From: Viola odorata
Lineage: Eukaryota; Streptophyta; Magnoliopsida; Malpighiales; Violaceae
Assembly: GCA_963691705.1 (NCBI GenBank)
Contig: OY829542.1
Location: 39,170,579-39,234,578, forward strand
DNA length: 64,000 nt
Direction of reading: 5' to 3'
The notes under the pieces: generated by a model
Told to the model about the DNA's origin: nothing
The model's database searches: none
The model's input: the letters and a program-made list of their open reading frames with translations, nothing else
Translations under genes and position numbers: made by a program
Shown: piece after piece, positions 11,364 to 23,218 of the stretch
Layout of the letters: each line of letters opens with the position of its first letter
Numbering within the stretch: position 1 is the first letter of the stretch

Positions 11364-12317
11364 TAGGGTTGTTCATCGGTTAACCGAAACCGAAACCGAT
11401 AACCAAAGTTTCAGTTTCGGTTAACCAAACTTCATAAAATCAGAAACCGAAACCGAACCGAAGTTTTAGTAACCGAAAATCGAAAACCAAAATTTAGAAC
11501 GGTTCGGTTATTCGAAAAATCGAACTTCCGTAATTTTCCACCTTTTTTATTTCCTGCACACTCCAAAGTCCTAAATAATTATACAATCCATTCCTTCCTG
11601 CACACTCCAAAATTCCAAATAATTATACAATTACAATCCATTCCCTGCACTTCCTACACACTCCAAAATTCCAATAATTATACAATTCCTGCACACTCCA
11701 AAATTCCAAATAATTATACAATTACAATCCATTCCCTGCAGTACACACTCCAAATAATTATACAATCCCACACTCCAAATAATTCTACAATCCAAATACA
11801 TAATTAAGTAGTATAATTATACAATCCAAGATTCCAAATACATAATTAAGCAATCCAAATTCCAAACTCCATAATTATACAACCCAAACTCCATAATTAT
11901 ACAATCCAAACACCATAATTTAAACAAAACTCCATAATTTAAACATAGCAATTAAAATTAGAATTCAGAAATCACAATTAGCACAATTCAGATTGAATGT
12001 TGATGGATATGGCTAGAGGCTAGAGCTGCTGATTGAATGTTGCCTTGTTCTCCAAATCAGAAATCACAATTCAGTGATTGTATTCTCCGTTCCTGCATAC
12101 TCTGTAAATAATGAAATAAATACAATTAGAATTAGAAACTAAAAGACTTATAAACATTAAACAAGAAGACAACATGGAAAAAAATATTACCAATTTCCCA
12201 CTTGTCAAGTTCAGCAATGTTTTCTTCAACTTTGATCTTTTCTTTGGATCTTCTAAACCAATCTTGTGAGAAAATTAGAGATTGCACAACTCTAGGAGGT
12301 AGTGAGCTCCTAAAGCA
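11364..12317 (-). mobile_element. hAT element 3' end (truncated copy)
   Basis: The terminal sequence TAGGGTTGTTCATCGG fits the hAT terminal pattern YARNG. It is followed by subterminal arrays of AACCGAAACCGA and by AT-rich repeats. 12200-12317 encodes, on the minus strand, the extreme C-terminus of the same hAT transposase seen at 34856-35959. The element is cut at TAAAGCA, where it joins Athila LTR sequence with about 4 bp (AGCA) of shared bases. Confidence 0.75.
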
Positions 12318-13098
12318 GCCAAAATATTAAAAACTAAAAAAGGTCAGGTTCTTGGAATCATTTTGTTGTCGCAGTTTGACATGCCACGACAATGTTGTAG
12401 GAGAATCATTTTTTCAATAAAAGAAATCTAGAAGAACTACAAATTAAGCTCAATCAAATTCCCCACACTTAAGTTAATGCTTGCCCCCAAGCATTCAAAT
12501 AAAATCAAAAACATAAAAATACAAAAGTAAAACCAACAACTCATGTTCGACTCAAAAAGTCAGCCTCGACATAAGAAATATATAGACACTTCACTCATCA
12601 AACTCATCCTAGATTAACAAGCCCTATTCAGTATCCAAAATATCTCACCCATCACAATAAGACCATAACAGTTAGCCTTGCACTTAAGAAACAATTGGAG
12701 GAAAAAAAATCATTTGATTACATTTTTATTTGTCTTAGCCATTAGTCCAGAAACACACAGAGTTGTTAACATAAGCATATGCGCATACATTTAAACAAAA
12801 AAATTAAACATATAAGCACAGTTTGTTGCCAAGTCATGTCTGCATTGAGATCTTTTCTTTGCCCACTTTGGAGTCTTTATTGCACTATTTCTTCCTATTT
12901 CTTTGAATCTTTCCCATTGTTTGAATTTTTTTTTTTTTAAAGTGCTTTCTTTGAATCTTTTCCTTGCTTGCTTTTCAAATAATCTAACACATAAAGTTCA
13001 AACAATGGACACCTCCAGCTTAGCTTGTTCGGCCCGGTGGTAAGGGATTAGCTAAATGCACTTTGGGGAGTTTCGCCTATTTAAGGGGTGATGGTACC
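12314..13098 (-). mobile_element. Athila LTR fragment plus 3' internal region
   Basis: On the minus strand: internal 3' untranslated DNA (13098-12457) with the hairpin GCTTGGGGGCAAGC, then a polypurine tract AGTGTGGGGAATT, then an LTR start TGATTGAGC at 12456 running to 12314. Matches 37205-37534. No gene is seen; 12900-12945 holds a T-run and repeats of CTTTGAATCTTT. Confidence 0.65.
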
Positions 13099-13670
13099 TG
13101 ATAACAATTCACCTAAAAGAAAGGGTATTTTCATCTATCACTCGGAGGGAAGAGGCATAGCTACTATTTCGCACCACCACGGTAGGGACAAGATTGCTAC
13201 CTTCCCCAAAGGCTAACGCTACAAAGGCTAACGGGGCCCTACCGGCTCCTCTCACGGACCTCATGCTTGGCTCAAGGAGTTATCTCACCCCCAGAGGAAA
13301 CCACGCGTTAGGATTAACGCTCCGGCCATTATCCTACCGTGGCAATATCTACCTACACACCTACCGCCAAGGTAGCGTATCCTGATAAGGGCGAACCACA
13401 GACCCTAACGTGAGCGATAGCTCCGTACCCGTTTACTCGGGCGGGAACGCCCCCTTTCTTCTATAAATACCTCCCCCACAAAGGAGGCAGGTAAGCGGAC
13501 TTGACTGGCCAAAACTCTGCCAATTTCAGTACACCTACTGACTTAAGTATCGGAGTGTTTCCGCCGGAGACCCCCTCCGGCGCATTGCAGGTACTGAGGA
13601 CCGTCGCGCACACTGATCTGAGAAGAGCTGCTCCGCCATACATCCTTCGGCAGAAGACAAATTATTATCA
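13099..13670 (+). repeat. 5' LTR of Tat element 1
   Basis: 572 bp with TGATAA...TTATCA ends. TATA box TATAAATA at 13462-13469. A GC-rich stem-loop (GCCGGAG...CTCCGGC, 13562-13582) lies in the R/U5 part, followed by GCATTGCAGG. The same hairpin and spacing occur in Tat elements 2 and 3. Confidence 0.85.
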
Positions 13671-13673
13671 AAT

Positions 13674-13692
13674 TGGTGCTTTCATTGAGAGC
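13674..13692 (+). other. Primer-binding site, Tat element 1
   Basis: TGGTGCTTTCATTGAGAGC begins 3 nt after the LTR end. Identical in Tat element 3 (50077) and near-identical in Tat element 2. I do not assign the tRNA. Confidence 0.75.
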
Positions 13693-13755
13693 TTTGGTTC
13701 TATTAAGTGAGCATCCTTAATAACCAAGCTCCTCCTCCCCGAAGCTAGAAGGATT

Positions 13756-15630
13756 ATGGCCTCAGAGTCAGATCCGGCGCTGTCCCGAACTTCCAACATC
13801 CCATACAACACCCGCAGACGCTTGTTTCCCTTCGCTACCTCTGATGCCCCCACTCTAGGGCAGGACGTCGCTACAGGAGAATTAGATCTTCCTCCTGGGT
13901 CAAGTTTGGAAGAAGTTACATTCCAGATTTGCTCTCCCTTCTCCCATATAGCAGGAACCAGCCATCCTACCCCCCAGGCGGGAAGATCTATGATAGGAGA
14001 AGCGGACAACCCTTTCATGAATTCAATAGCAGCTCTCCAAGCTCAACTGGATTAGCTGACAGAGATGGCTGTTGGATTTACTCCTCATGCCTCAAGACCT
14101 GGTGTGTCCTCCCAAGTAGTCTTCACCCCGTCCATTGTCAACGAACGACCCTTATCGCCCCAACAGTCTAGGGCACTCCCGTCCTCCTTACCTTTCCCCT
14201 TGGCCCCCATAAACGTCCCACCATTCACGCGCGGACCTGCCGACCATTCTGGACAATACAGGGGAGGAATCTCTATCCCCGAAGCAGTCCCCCAGTGTGA
14301 CGAGTATAGAGAGCCCTGGGATGATCGACGGGGGGATATAAGGAGAGATCCATCTCCTAGATACAGCGAGAGATCTAGCAGCAGAAGTCGATGAGCTCGA
14401 ACTCCAAGGAGCCGTAGCCGTTCTCCTAGGAGACATCAGGAATATGACCCTCAAAATCCCAGATACGACGCTGAAATTCCACATCAGCGTCCTCCTCGTA
14501 GGGTCCCCGACACTAACGTTGGTCATCCGTTCAGTTACCGTGTCAGGCACCACAGAGTCCATCGACATGTGAAACTCCCGGCAGAATCATATGATGGCAC
14601 GAAAGATCCCATTTCTCACCTCAATAAGGTGAAGGATTTCGTGCAATTCCAAACGCGCAGTGACGCAGCATTGTGTCAAATTTTCGTAATGACGCTGTCA
14701 GGAGTGGCACGTCTATGGTTCGAGGGGCTCCCCGCCGGGTCTATCAATAATTTTTCTCAGTTGGAAGAAAAATTCAAAAGTCGGTTTAGCACGGCTATTC
14801 CTATCAGAAAGTCAGCAGCTGCGCTGTTCGATATCCATCGAAAACCACAGGAATCGTTGAACGACTTCTTAGGTCGATTTGATCTTGAAATGTCCCTAAC
14901 GCTAGGGGTCACTATCGATTTTGCGATTGAGTCCCTGAAACGCAATTGTCGATACAGTAAACTGAAAGATACGCTAACGGTGGACCCCCCAACAACCCTG
15001 GATGCGTTAATGGAAGAGGAGGAAAATAGAGAGTGGATCCGAGGCATGCCGGCGGACCCATATGTGGCCCCTAACGTCTTGAATAGCAACGCCCCAGACG
15101 TTAAACCCACCGAGGATCCCGGGCAGCGGAAAGAACATAATACTAAGACCTCTAATCGGCAGAGAGGCAATTTCTCAAAAGGAAGACCTGGAGGATCCCC
15201 CACTCGGAAGCAAACGGACCCGCCAAAGGGCCGGATATACGATCCTGACCTCCCATCTCTCATACTCCCAAGGGCGGAGATCTTAGCAATAGTCCAATAG
15301 AGAAATTTGCCTATCCGTTACCCAGCTCCCGTGAAACCAGGAGTAATCATGGGAGGAAGAGAAAATGCATACTGCAAATTCCATAAGGTCAAGGGACACT
15401 CAACAGATGTATGCAGAGAGTTAAAATCGGCTATAAAGCGATTGGTCGAAGAGGGCTACCTTGGGGAATTTGCCACAAAGGCAAGGGAGGAAGCCAGAAA
15501 TAACCCAACTGGAAATACAACTGAGCAGAGACAAGCGCCCTCGCACGCTACAGGGGCTAACGCAGTACCCCTCGGGCCAAATAGAGAAGCGCTCGCTATC
15601 AATAGCGACCAAATGCCCATGATAAATATC
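13756..15630 (+). pseudogene. Tat1 gag (broken)
   Basis: From ATG 13756 one frame carries the whole gag with in-frame stops at 14053 (TAG), 14392 (TGA) and 15298 (TAG). The N-terminal quarter is low-complexity. A serine/arginine-rich stretch (about residues 205-235, ERSSSRSR then SRSRSPRRH) precedes the capsid-like Retrotrans_gag core (YDGTKDPISHLNKVKDFV ... LWFEGLP ... FLGRFDLEMS). A knuckle-like C/H cluster (CKFHKVKGHSTDVC) is at the end. The frame is lost in a G-run near 15640. At least two of the stops (14392, 15298) are C-to-T changes against element 3. Confidence 0.85.
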
Positions 15631-15631
15631 A

Positions 15632-17842
15632 TTGCGGGGGGCGCCCTATTGCGAGGAAATTATGCCGCAAACGCCCAACCCTGGAGAAAAGCGCAAACGG
15701 GAGAGCGCGCAAACGAAAATCGAAGCGATAAGTGCCTTAGACAGAATGATATTGTCTTTCTCAGAGGAGGATGAAAAAGGCATCGTCTTCCCGCATAATG
15801 ACGCGATGGTTGTAACGCCCGTCATTGGAAGTCATGGGGTAAGAAGGACCCTTATCGATAACGGGAGCGCAGTGAATCTATTTTCATTGGAAGCGTACAA
15901 CTTGATGAAACGACCTGACGGTGAGCTATCGTCTTGCACGAGGCCAATTATTGGGATTGATGGAGTACCGATTCCGGTAGCCGGAATAACATCCCTGCCG
16001 GTGTGCTTCCGAGAAGACACATCCAAACGCTCCGAAGAGCTATTATTTCTGGTCGTAGACCTAACGTTACCGTATAATGCCATTTTGGGGCGACCATTCC
16101 TTAATCGTTTTGGAGTAGCCATATCTCAAAAATACCTGCGGATGAAATATCCCTCATGGGACGGCATGGTCTCAATCAAAGGGGACCAAAAGTTGGCAGC
16201 CGAATGCTACTTACTTATGACTTAAAGGAGTTGTGACCGCTACGTTTGCGTGGCAGACGACCCTTTCGATGATAAAGAAGAAAAGCGCACTCAGCCGCTA
16301 GATCAGATGGTATCAATCCCTATCGGTAAGGATAGTGAAATGAATCTCTTAGCCAGTGAGAAACTAAGCCTTGAAGAGAACGCGCAATTAATCCGGTTGT
16401 TGAGGAAATGCAAGGGAGAGTTTGCGTGGAAACCAGCAGACATGCCCGGAATCTCTCGGAAGGTCGCAGAACACCGGCTGAACGTTAGTCCTGAAGCCAA
16501 GCCCGTTCAACAAAGGCGACGTGTTTTTTCATCGGAAAAGATAGCAGCCATCGAAAAGGAGTTGCTAAAGCTCACAGAGGCGGGGTTCATTCGAGAAGTC
16601 CAGTACCCGACCTGGCTAGCTAATCCTGTGTTAGTCCCAAAGCCTAACGGGGACTGGCGCATGTGCATCGACTTTACTGACCTAAATAATGCCTGTCCCA
16701 AGGACTGCTATCCCCTTCCGTGAATAGATCAGTTAGTCGATCAAACCGCTGGGTATGCTTATCTAAGCTCCCTAGATGCGAATTCCGGATATCACCAAAT
16801 CCCTATGGCCGTAGAGGACGAAGAAAAAACTGCCTTCGTCACTCCTAGGGCTACATACTGCTATACTGCAATGCCGTTTGGGCTAAAGAATACTGGTGCA
16901 ACATTTCAGCGTATGGCAAACAAAGTTTTTGAAAATCAAATCGGGAGAAATGTAGAGGCCTACGTAGACGACATCTTGATCAAAAGTCGGAGTTTCAGAG
17001 AACACCTCGCTGACTTGGAAGAAGTCTTCAATGTGATGAGAAAGCACAAGATGAAGTTAAACCCGCGGAAGTGCATGTTTGCATTCCAAACGGGAAAATT
17101 CTTGGGCTATGTGGTCAGCCAGAAGGGCATCCAACCCAACCCGTCAAAGATAAAAGCCATCCAGGATATGATATCCCCGCGAACTGTCAAAGAGATACAG
17201 AAGTTAACCGGGCGCATCATTGCGTTGGGGCGATTCATATCTAAGCAAGGCGAGAGATGTTTGCCTTTCTTCAAAGTCATCTGCAACAAGGCTCCCTTCG
17301 GATGGACAGAGGAATGTGAGAAAGCGTTTGCAGGACTAAAAGCTTACCTATCATCACATTTAGTGCTGACGAGGCCTGAGCCCGGCGACGAACTATATCT
17401 ATATTTGGGAATAGCTGACAAGGTAGTCAGCGCCGTCCTTGTGCGAAGTGAAGGGCACGTGCACCGTCCTGTATTCTTCGTAAGTCATATATTGAAAGAT
17501 GCCGAACTGCAATACGCTCCTATCGAGAAGATAGCACTTGCTCTAGTACAGGCCACGCGAAAGATGGATCGATACTTCCAAGCCCACCCCGTCATTGTAC
17601 TCACGGATCAGCCGTTGAGAAGAATCTTCAGAAAACCTGAATCTTCAGGAAGAATGTTAATTTGGGCTATCGAGCTCGAACAATACGGGCTGCAATACAA
17701 AGCCAGACCAGCCGTTAAAGCCCAAGCATTAGCTGACTTCATAGCTGAGTGCACATTCACAAAGGACACAAAGATAGATCTGTTGGAGGAAGAAGCAGAA
17801 AGTCCATGCCTACCGTCTCCGGAGACATATACAGATACGTGA
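15632..17842 (+). pseudogene. Tat1 protease-RT-RNase H (broken)
   Basis: Frame +1 relative to gag. The aspartic protease core is LIDNGSAVNLFSL with AILGRPFL as its second half. RT shows MCIDFTDLN, the primer grip region and the catalytic YVDD (EAYVDDILIK), then FLGYVVSQKGIQPNPSK. The first RNase H domain follows (YLYLGIADKVVSAVL ... RIFRKPESSGRMLIWAIELE). Stops occur at 16223, 16721 (CGA to TGA compared with element 3) and 17840. A 46-bp templated duplication at 17840-17885 destroys the junction to the second RNase H domain. Confidence 0.85.
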
Positions 17843-17885
17843 CTTCATAGCTGAGTGCACATTCACAAAGGACACAAAGATAGAT

Positions 17886-19628
17886 GGAGCAAAAAATCAA
17901 GAATTAGTTGGCGCAGGAGTTTTCTTAGTTGGACCAAACGGCCTGGAGATGCGATACGCCATCAGAATCCTGCAGCCATTGTCCAACAATGCGGCTGAAT
18001 ACGAAGCGCTGCTGGCAGGACTCAGAATTGGAAACAGTTTCTCTATCGGAGCCACTCCCGGTGTGGAGAAGGAAGACAGAACACGTTTAAAGATCCGAGG
18101 AGATTCCAAACTAATAATGGATCAGGTTCTGGGGAACTCCCAAGCCAGAGAACCCATCATGGCCCAATACTTAGCCAAAGTGAAGCATGAGCTGTCAAAG
18201 ATACAGGAAAAAGGCACCCTGGTCACCTTTGAGCACATTCCTAGAGAAAACAATGAAGAGGCCGATAGCCTCGCCAAGATGGCAGCCAATCCGGAAGCCT
18301 CAATACCCAGTGACGTGCGCTATGGAGAACTGCCTACACCTTCTTTCATGGAAGAGCAGGCATCGCTCTGTGTGGAAGAAATGGAAAATGATTGGAGGAT
18401 CCCAGTGATAGAATATCTAAAACATGATAAACTACCGGGAGACCAGACAGAGAAAAAGAAAGTCCTAAAACGGGCAGTACGATGCACATATTATAACGGA
18501 GAGTTAATACGAAGATGTTTCTCCCATCCGGCCGCTAAATGCATAACGGAGCAAGAAGGCTTACATGTGTTACGTGAAATTCACGAAGGGATATGTGGCA
18601 TGCACATTGCTAGCGGTACTCTGGCAGCCCAAGTCTTTCTGTCGGGATTTTTCTAGCCCACCATTCGACGAGATTGTCATAACTTCGTGAAAACCTGTCA
18701 GAAATGCCAGGAATATGCTAAGATTCCTCGAAAGCCTGCTGTGCCAATTTCAGAAATAGTGGCTCCGTGCCCGTTTGCAAAATGGGGGATTGACATCCTG
18801 GGCCCGTTTCCAAAGGCCAGATCTCAGTTAAAATTTGTGGTCGTAGCGGTAGACTACTTCACAAAGTGGGCCGAAGCTGAGGCGTTAGCTACCATCACCG
18901 CCGAAAAAATTTGGCGTTTCTTCAAACACCAAGTCATCATGCGATTTGGAGTACCACGCGTGCTAGTTAGCGACAACGGGACACAATTTACAAGCCAGTT
19001 CTTCAGGGATCAAGGTGCAGAGTTCCAGATAGAGCAAAGATTCTCCTCTGTGGCGCATCCCCAAACCAACGGCCAGGCGGAAGTAACCAACCGCAGCATC
19101 CTCAGTGGCATCAAAAGAAACTTAGAAGGGTCCAAGAAGAAGTGGCCAGACGAATTGCCATATGTACTATGGGTCTACCGCATGACTGTCAAGGCCAGCA
19201 AGGGAGAGACCCCGTTCGCGTTAGCATTCGGAGCCGAAGCTGTCACACCAGTCGAGATTGGCATGATGAGCCTCCGGGTGGCTCACTTCAAAGAAGAAAA
19301 CAATGAAGAAAGGTTACGAGCTAACCTCGATACTCTACCAGAAACACACGAGGAAACCCTCCTGAAAACCCTGCACTACAAGAGGAAAATGGCACAATAT
19401 CACAACCGGAAAGTGAGGGAGCGATTGCTCAAAACTGGAGATTTAGTGCTCAGAGACAAGCGGGCGGCAGGACAACGTATGGGAAAACTCAGTTCAAATT
19501 GGGATGGACCGCATCGTGTCACCCGCATTGTGGGAAAAGGAGCATACCACCTGGAAACGCTCGAGGGAACGCCCCTGCAGAACTCTTGGAACATCACTCG
19601 GTTGAGGCTATACCACGCCAGGAGCTAA
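17886..19628 (+). pseudogene. Tat1 second RNase H and integrase (broken)
   Basis: The second RNase H-like domain reads LSNNAAEYEALLAGLRIG ... GDSKLIMDQV ... HIPRENNEEADSLAKMA. Integrase follows with an HHCC-type zinc-binding region (ICGMHIASG ... CQKCQ). The catalytic triad is D in GIDILGPFP, D in VSDNGTQF and E in QAEVTNRSI. The C-terminus ends GPHRVTRIVGKGAYHLETLE. One in-frame TAG at 18654 (TGG to TAG against element 3) lies between the zinc-binding His and the CxxC pair. Dual RNase H supports the Tat lineage. The first Asp region of the second RNase H (IIHVDGA in element 3) is replaced here by duplicated sequence. Confidence 0.88.
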
Positions 19629-19714
19629 TCGGGTAACATCAAAGTTATTCTAATAAATGAATATTGAGATATTCACCGTGCGTTTGCTACTGGTAATATG
19701 CAGGTAGCGAAGAA

Positions 19715-20190
19715 TGCCAGGGGTGAAAATCCTATCCTTGTGATGGCTGGTCTTGATCAGACAGCTCATTAAGACGAGGCACGCCCTGGCATAACAAGGC
19801 GTTTGGGGGTGAAAATCCTATCCTTGTGGTAACCGTGCTCACATAGACGGCCCATTAAGACGAGGCACGACCCCAAACGGCTCCCCGGAGTGAAAATCCT
19901 ATCCTTGCGGCAACCGTGCTCACATAGACGGCCCGTTAAGATGAGGCACGCCTCGAAATCCTTGGGAGTGAAATCCTATTCTTGTGGTAACCCCATAAGG
20001 AGAGGCACGCCCCAAGGAGAGACCAACTCCGTCCTGGAAGTGAAAATCCTATCCTTGTGGTAACCGTGCTCATATAAACGGCCTATTGAGACGAGGCATG
20101 ATTCCACGGACGTGAGGTACAACGCTTGGGGGTGAAAAGTCCTATCCTTGTGATGGCTGGTCCTGATCAGACAGCTCACTAAGACGAGGC
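19715..20190 (+). repeat. Imperfect ~80-bp tandem repeats downstream of Tat1 pol
   Basis: Six diverged copies keyed on GTGAAAATCCTATCCTTG begin near 19722, 19808, 19888, 19968, 20039 and 20131. Each is followed by CAGACAGCTCA or GACGGCCCATTAAGACGAGGCACG. Homologous repeats occur after pol in Tat element 3 (56139-56600). Confidence 0.8.
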
Positions 20191-20200
20191 ACTCCCCAAA

Positions 20201-20431
20201 GCCTATCTGTGGCGAAAGGAAACAAAGACATCCCAACTAGTAGCCGCGTGGTTGATACCCGGTGAAGCGATGTTGGAGCCTATCTGTGGCGAAAGGAAAC
20301 AAAGACATCCCAACTAGTAGCCGCGCGGTTGATACCCGGTGAAGCGATGTTGGAGCCTATCTGTGGCGAAAAGAAACAAAAGAAATCGTAACTAGTAGCC
20401 GCGCGGTCGATACCCGGTGAAACGATGATGG
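20201..20431 (+). repeat. 77-bp tandem repeat, three copies
   Basis: Units start at 20201, 20278 and 20355 with GCCTATCTGTGGCGAAA. The first two differ at a single visible site and the third is more diverged. Only a degenerate single copy is seen in element 3 near 56593, so the amplification is specific to this copy. Confidence 0.88.
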
Positions 20432-20817
20432 AGAGGTGACCATACTGCAACAACAACGTTGAAACAGACGTAAAGCCCCCTCTGAGAACGAGGGACGGCA
20501 GGAATATGAGTGCAGCAGATGCGGAAGCAACGCTGATTTACTCTCAGAAATGCTATCGGAGGATATAATGGACATGCTACTTGAATGCAACTGATGAAAA
20601 GCTAACGGGATACAACGCGAAACTATGTGTCTATGGAAACCTAACGCGAAACGTCCCATGCGGACAAGTGATCAAACGACATTATGAAGAAAAGCAGATA
20701 AAGAACTTCTATCCAAAAAGAGTGGATTAGCCAAGTCAAGGCCGACATCGTTTAAAGTACAAAATATGGACGGGCCCGTCAGCCACAAAAATGTAAAGCA
20801 TCTAAACAACAAAAAGT

Positions 20818-23105
20818 CTAAAGATTGGGCGGCGCGTTGACCCCTCCTTGCTGAGCAGCCTTCCATTGGTAGAAACCGCTATCATTAACGGTTGAGGCTC
20901 TCTTGTCAAAATAAGTAGAGAGATCGTCAATACAGAGCTCTTCAACCCCATAATGATGCATCACGGCTTCCGACATGATTCCCCCACCCTGCTCCAAGTA
21001 CCAACGGTTCTTCTCAGCGTTAAGGGAGGAATCGGCAGATAGCTCGGCGTTTCTCTGTCTCTCCAGACGCAGGCTATTCTCCTCCTGAGAGAGGCGTATG
21101 GCCAGATCAGCATGTTGTCGCTTCTCCTCCTCCAAAGCCAACTTAGCGGCCTCCAGCTCTTGTTTAACCGCGGTAGCCTCTCCCTGAGCAGTCTCCATAC
21201 CTTCGTTGGCAGCAGCAAGGGCATTTTCAAGACGTTGTCGCTCTTCCAGCAGCCTGTTTATCTCTCCTTGCCCGTTAGCTACAGCTCTAGCATTCTCCTC
21301 ATCCATATAGTGAAGATGACAAAGTATAGAAAATGCCTGAGAGCGAAGGAAATTGATGCGCCCCTGCTCGCCCCGAGCCACAAAGGCATCCCTCTCCCTT
21401 GGAAGAGACAAAATCTCTGCCACCAGATAAGCGGTAGAGGAAATCACGGTCTCATGATCAGCATCGGCAGGAAACTGCAGAATACTGTCCCTAAAGGAGC
21501 GTAAGCTAACGTGATGAGTCGGCAGGAGAGGAGGCTCGTATGGAGAGATACCAGCCATTAAGGCAGGGGCGGGGCCACCCCTCGCAACAGTTGGATGAGG
21601 CATCGGAACAAAGAACAACGCACCAGGAGAAGCTAGCCGGCTAGTGGAGCCCTCCACGTTAGGCATTGAGACCTCATAACCTCCGGGCACCTCAAGATTA
21701 AGGGCATCAGAATCATAGCCCGTTGGGGTGTGCGCAGAATGGATCGGAGAACCAGGAGGCACATGGGGTTGACCGTCAAAATCAACAGGTTCAGATTGAT
21801 CAGCAGACGCACCCTCGCCCCCAAGGGCACTCGAACTACGATTGGCGGCCGAGGAAGAAGGGCTATTCTGAAGATCATAGCGAGCCTTCTTCTGACGCTC
21901 GCGAAGGACATCGGCGATACCCATATCTCCCTGGGAGGTAGAGGGGACAGAAGCAGCAACGACTTCCTAAATAGCGCAGGACGTGATAAGGAAATCATGT
22001 AAAAAGAAAGACAAAGTTCTAAAAATAAGAAAAATGCTCACCTGAGTGGTGGAGGACACAAGAGGAATCCCAACAGGAATCGGATCAACCGTAGCCGCTG
22101 AAGAAACAACAGACTGGGACGAAACGGATGGGGCAGCACGTGCTTTCCTAGGCCTTTTCTGTCTTACAACCCGTGTGCCCGTAACGTTAGCGGTAGCGGT
22201 GGCCTCCCCTTCCTCGGCGTTAGAGGCAGCAGCAGCCCTAGATTCAGCGGCAACTTTCTTTTTCGCCTCCTGTTTCCTTCTCCTCCGGAAATACTCGGGC
22301 TCCCAACCAGGCGGAGGCACTGCACAGTCATTAAACGTTAGCGTTAGTACTTCTGGACAACGCAAAGGAAAAAGGTTAAACGCTCACCCTTCTTGCACTG
22401 TTCCACAGGCAACCCGTTGGCCACTTTTCGGGCGTCAACGCTAAAATCAAATTGAAGCAGTGTCTTCAACCAGCCATCCTCCGGGTCGGAAAGGGGTTTT
22501 CGATGACCCCAAGCCCCATCTTTAATTGTTTCGTTGAAGCCAGCCCTCTACAATGGCTCAGGCAGATCAACAATAAAAAATTCCTCTTTCCAGTGAGGAA
22601 TGGAAGACTCAATGCCCATTAGTTTCCAGGTAAAGGGCTTCAAAGAACCGTCTTCGTAGCGAGGCGATATCGATATCACCCCTTTACGGGAATACAATTG
22701 GAAAATGTCATGAAGCAGCGCTAAGGTGGGAGATTCTATTCCCTTGAAACGGCACAGTGCGGCAAAAGCACTAACAACGCAAATTGCGTTAGGACTCAAC
22801 TGAGCCGGAGCCAAATCAGAATCAGCCAACAACAATTTTACAAGCGGGTCAAGAGGGAGACGAAACCCATGATCGAAGAGCTTAGCATACAGCATTCTAC
22901 TATTTTCGGGCAAAATGCTGTTCAGTCGAAGCGACTCAGAAGCAGGATGCACGGGATATTCCTTGGGAAATCGCGCAGAAAACCCAGCAAGTCTACGGTT
23001 AATTAAAGGCAGCGTGTACAGAGAAGTGGGAGTAGTATCAATTACTTCTTCCCCGGAGGACCTTTGAGGGTCTCCTTCTTCAGAGGATTTTTTAGTTCTA
23101 GCCAT
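20818..23105 (-). pseudogene. Antisense gene II of Tat1: three-exon coiled-coil protein
   Basis: Start ATG 23105. Exon 1 is 23105-22388, intron 1 is 22387-22320 (GTGAGC...GCAG, branch-like TACTAAC), exon 2 is 22319-22042, intron 2 is 22041-21967 (GTGAGC...TTTAG), and exon 3 is 21966-20818. The exons sum to 2145 nt, exactly 715 codons, and frames join across both introns. The exon 1 product resembles the Transposase_28 / putative gypsy-type transposon family (FDHGFRLPLDPLVKLLLAD, LSPNAICVVSAFAALCRFKG). Exon 2 is basic (EPEYFRRRRKQEAKKK). Exon 3 ends in a long coiled coil (about AVANGQGEINRLLEERQRLE onward). One TAG at 22548-22550 in exon 1 (TGG to TAG against element 3) is the only lesion. Function is unknown. 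Confidence 0.75.
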
Positions 23106-23211
23106 GGCTAACAAGGAAGAAACAAAGAGAAAAGAAAAAGGACGTATACCTTATACCTTCGTGAAAGAGAATGCGAGGAGTCTTGAACCAGAAAGAGAGA
23201 GCAGCGCAAAG

Positions 23212-23218
23212 TATTTAT
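23212..23218 (-). promoter_or_regulatory. TATA-like box of antisense gene II
   Basis: ATAAATA on the minus strand about 110 nt upstream of ATG 23105, followed by a CT-rich leader. Its position fits a plant core promoter independent of the LTR. Confidence 0.4.

Noticed and set aside
13674..13692. A tRNA gene at the primer-binding site
   Set aside because: Only an 18-19 nt complement of a tRNA 3' end is present; there is no cloverleaf in the flanks. No tRNA or rRNA gene was found in the window.
19715..20431. Regularly spaced repeats resembling a CRISPR array
   Set aside because: The units are contiguous tandem copies without unique spacers, in a plant retrotransposon 3' region known for such repeats.
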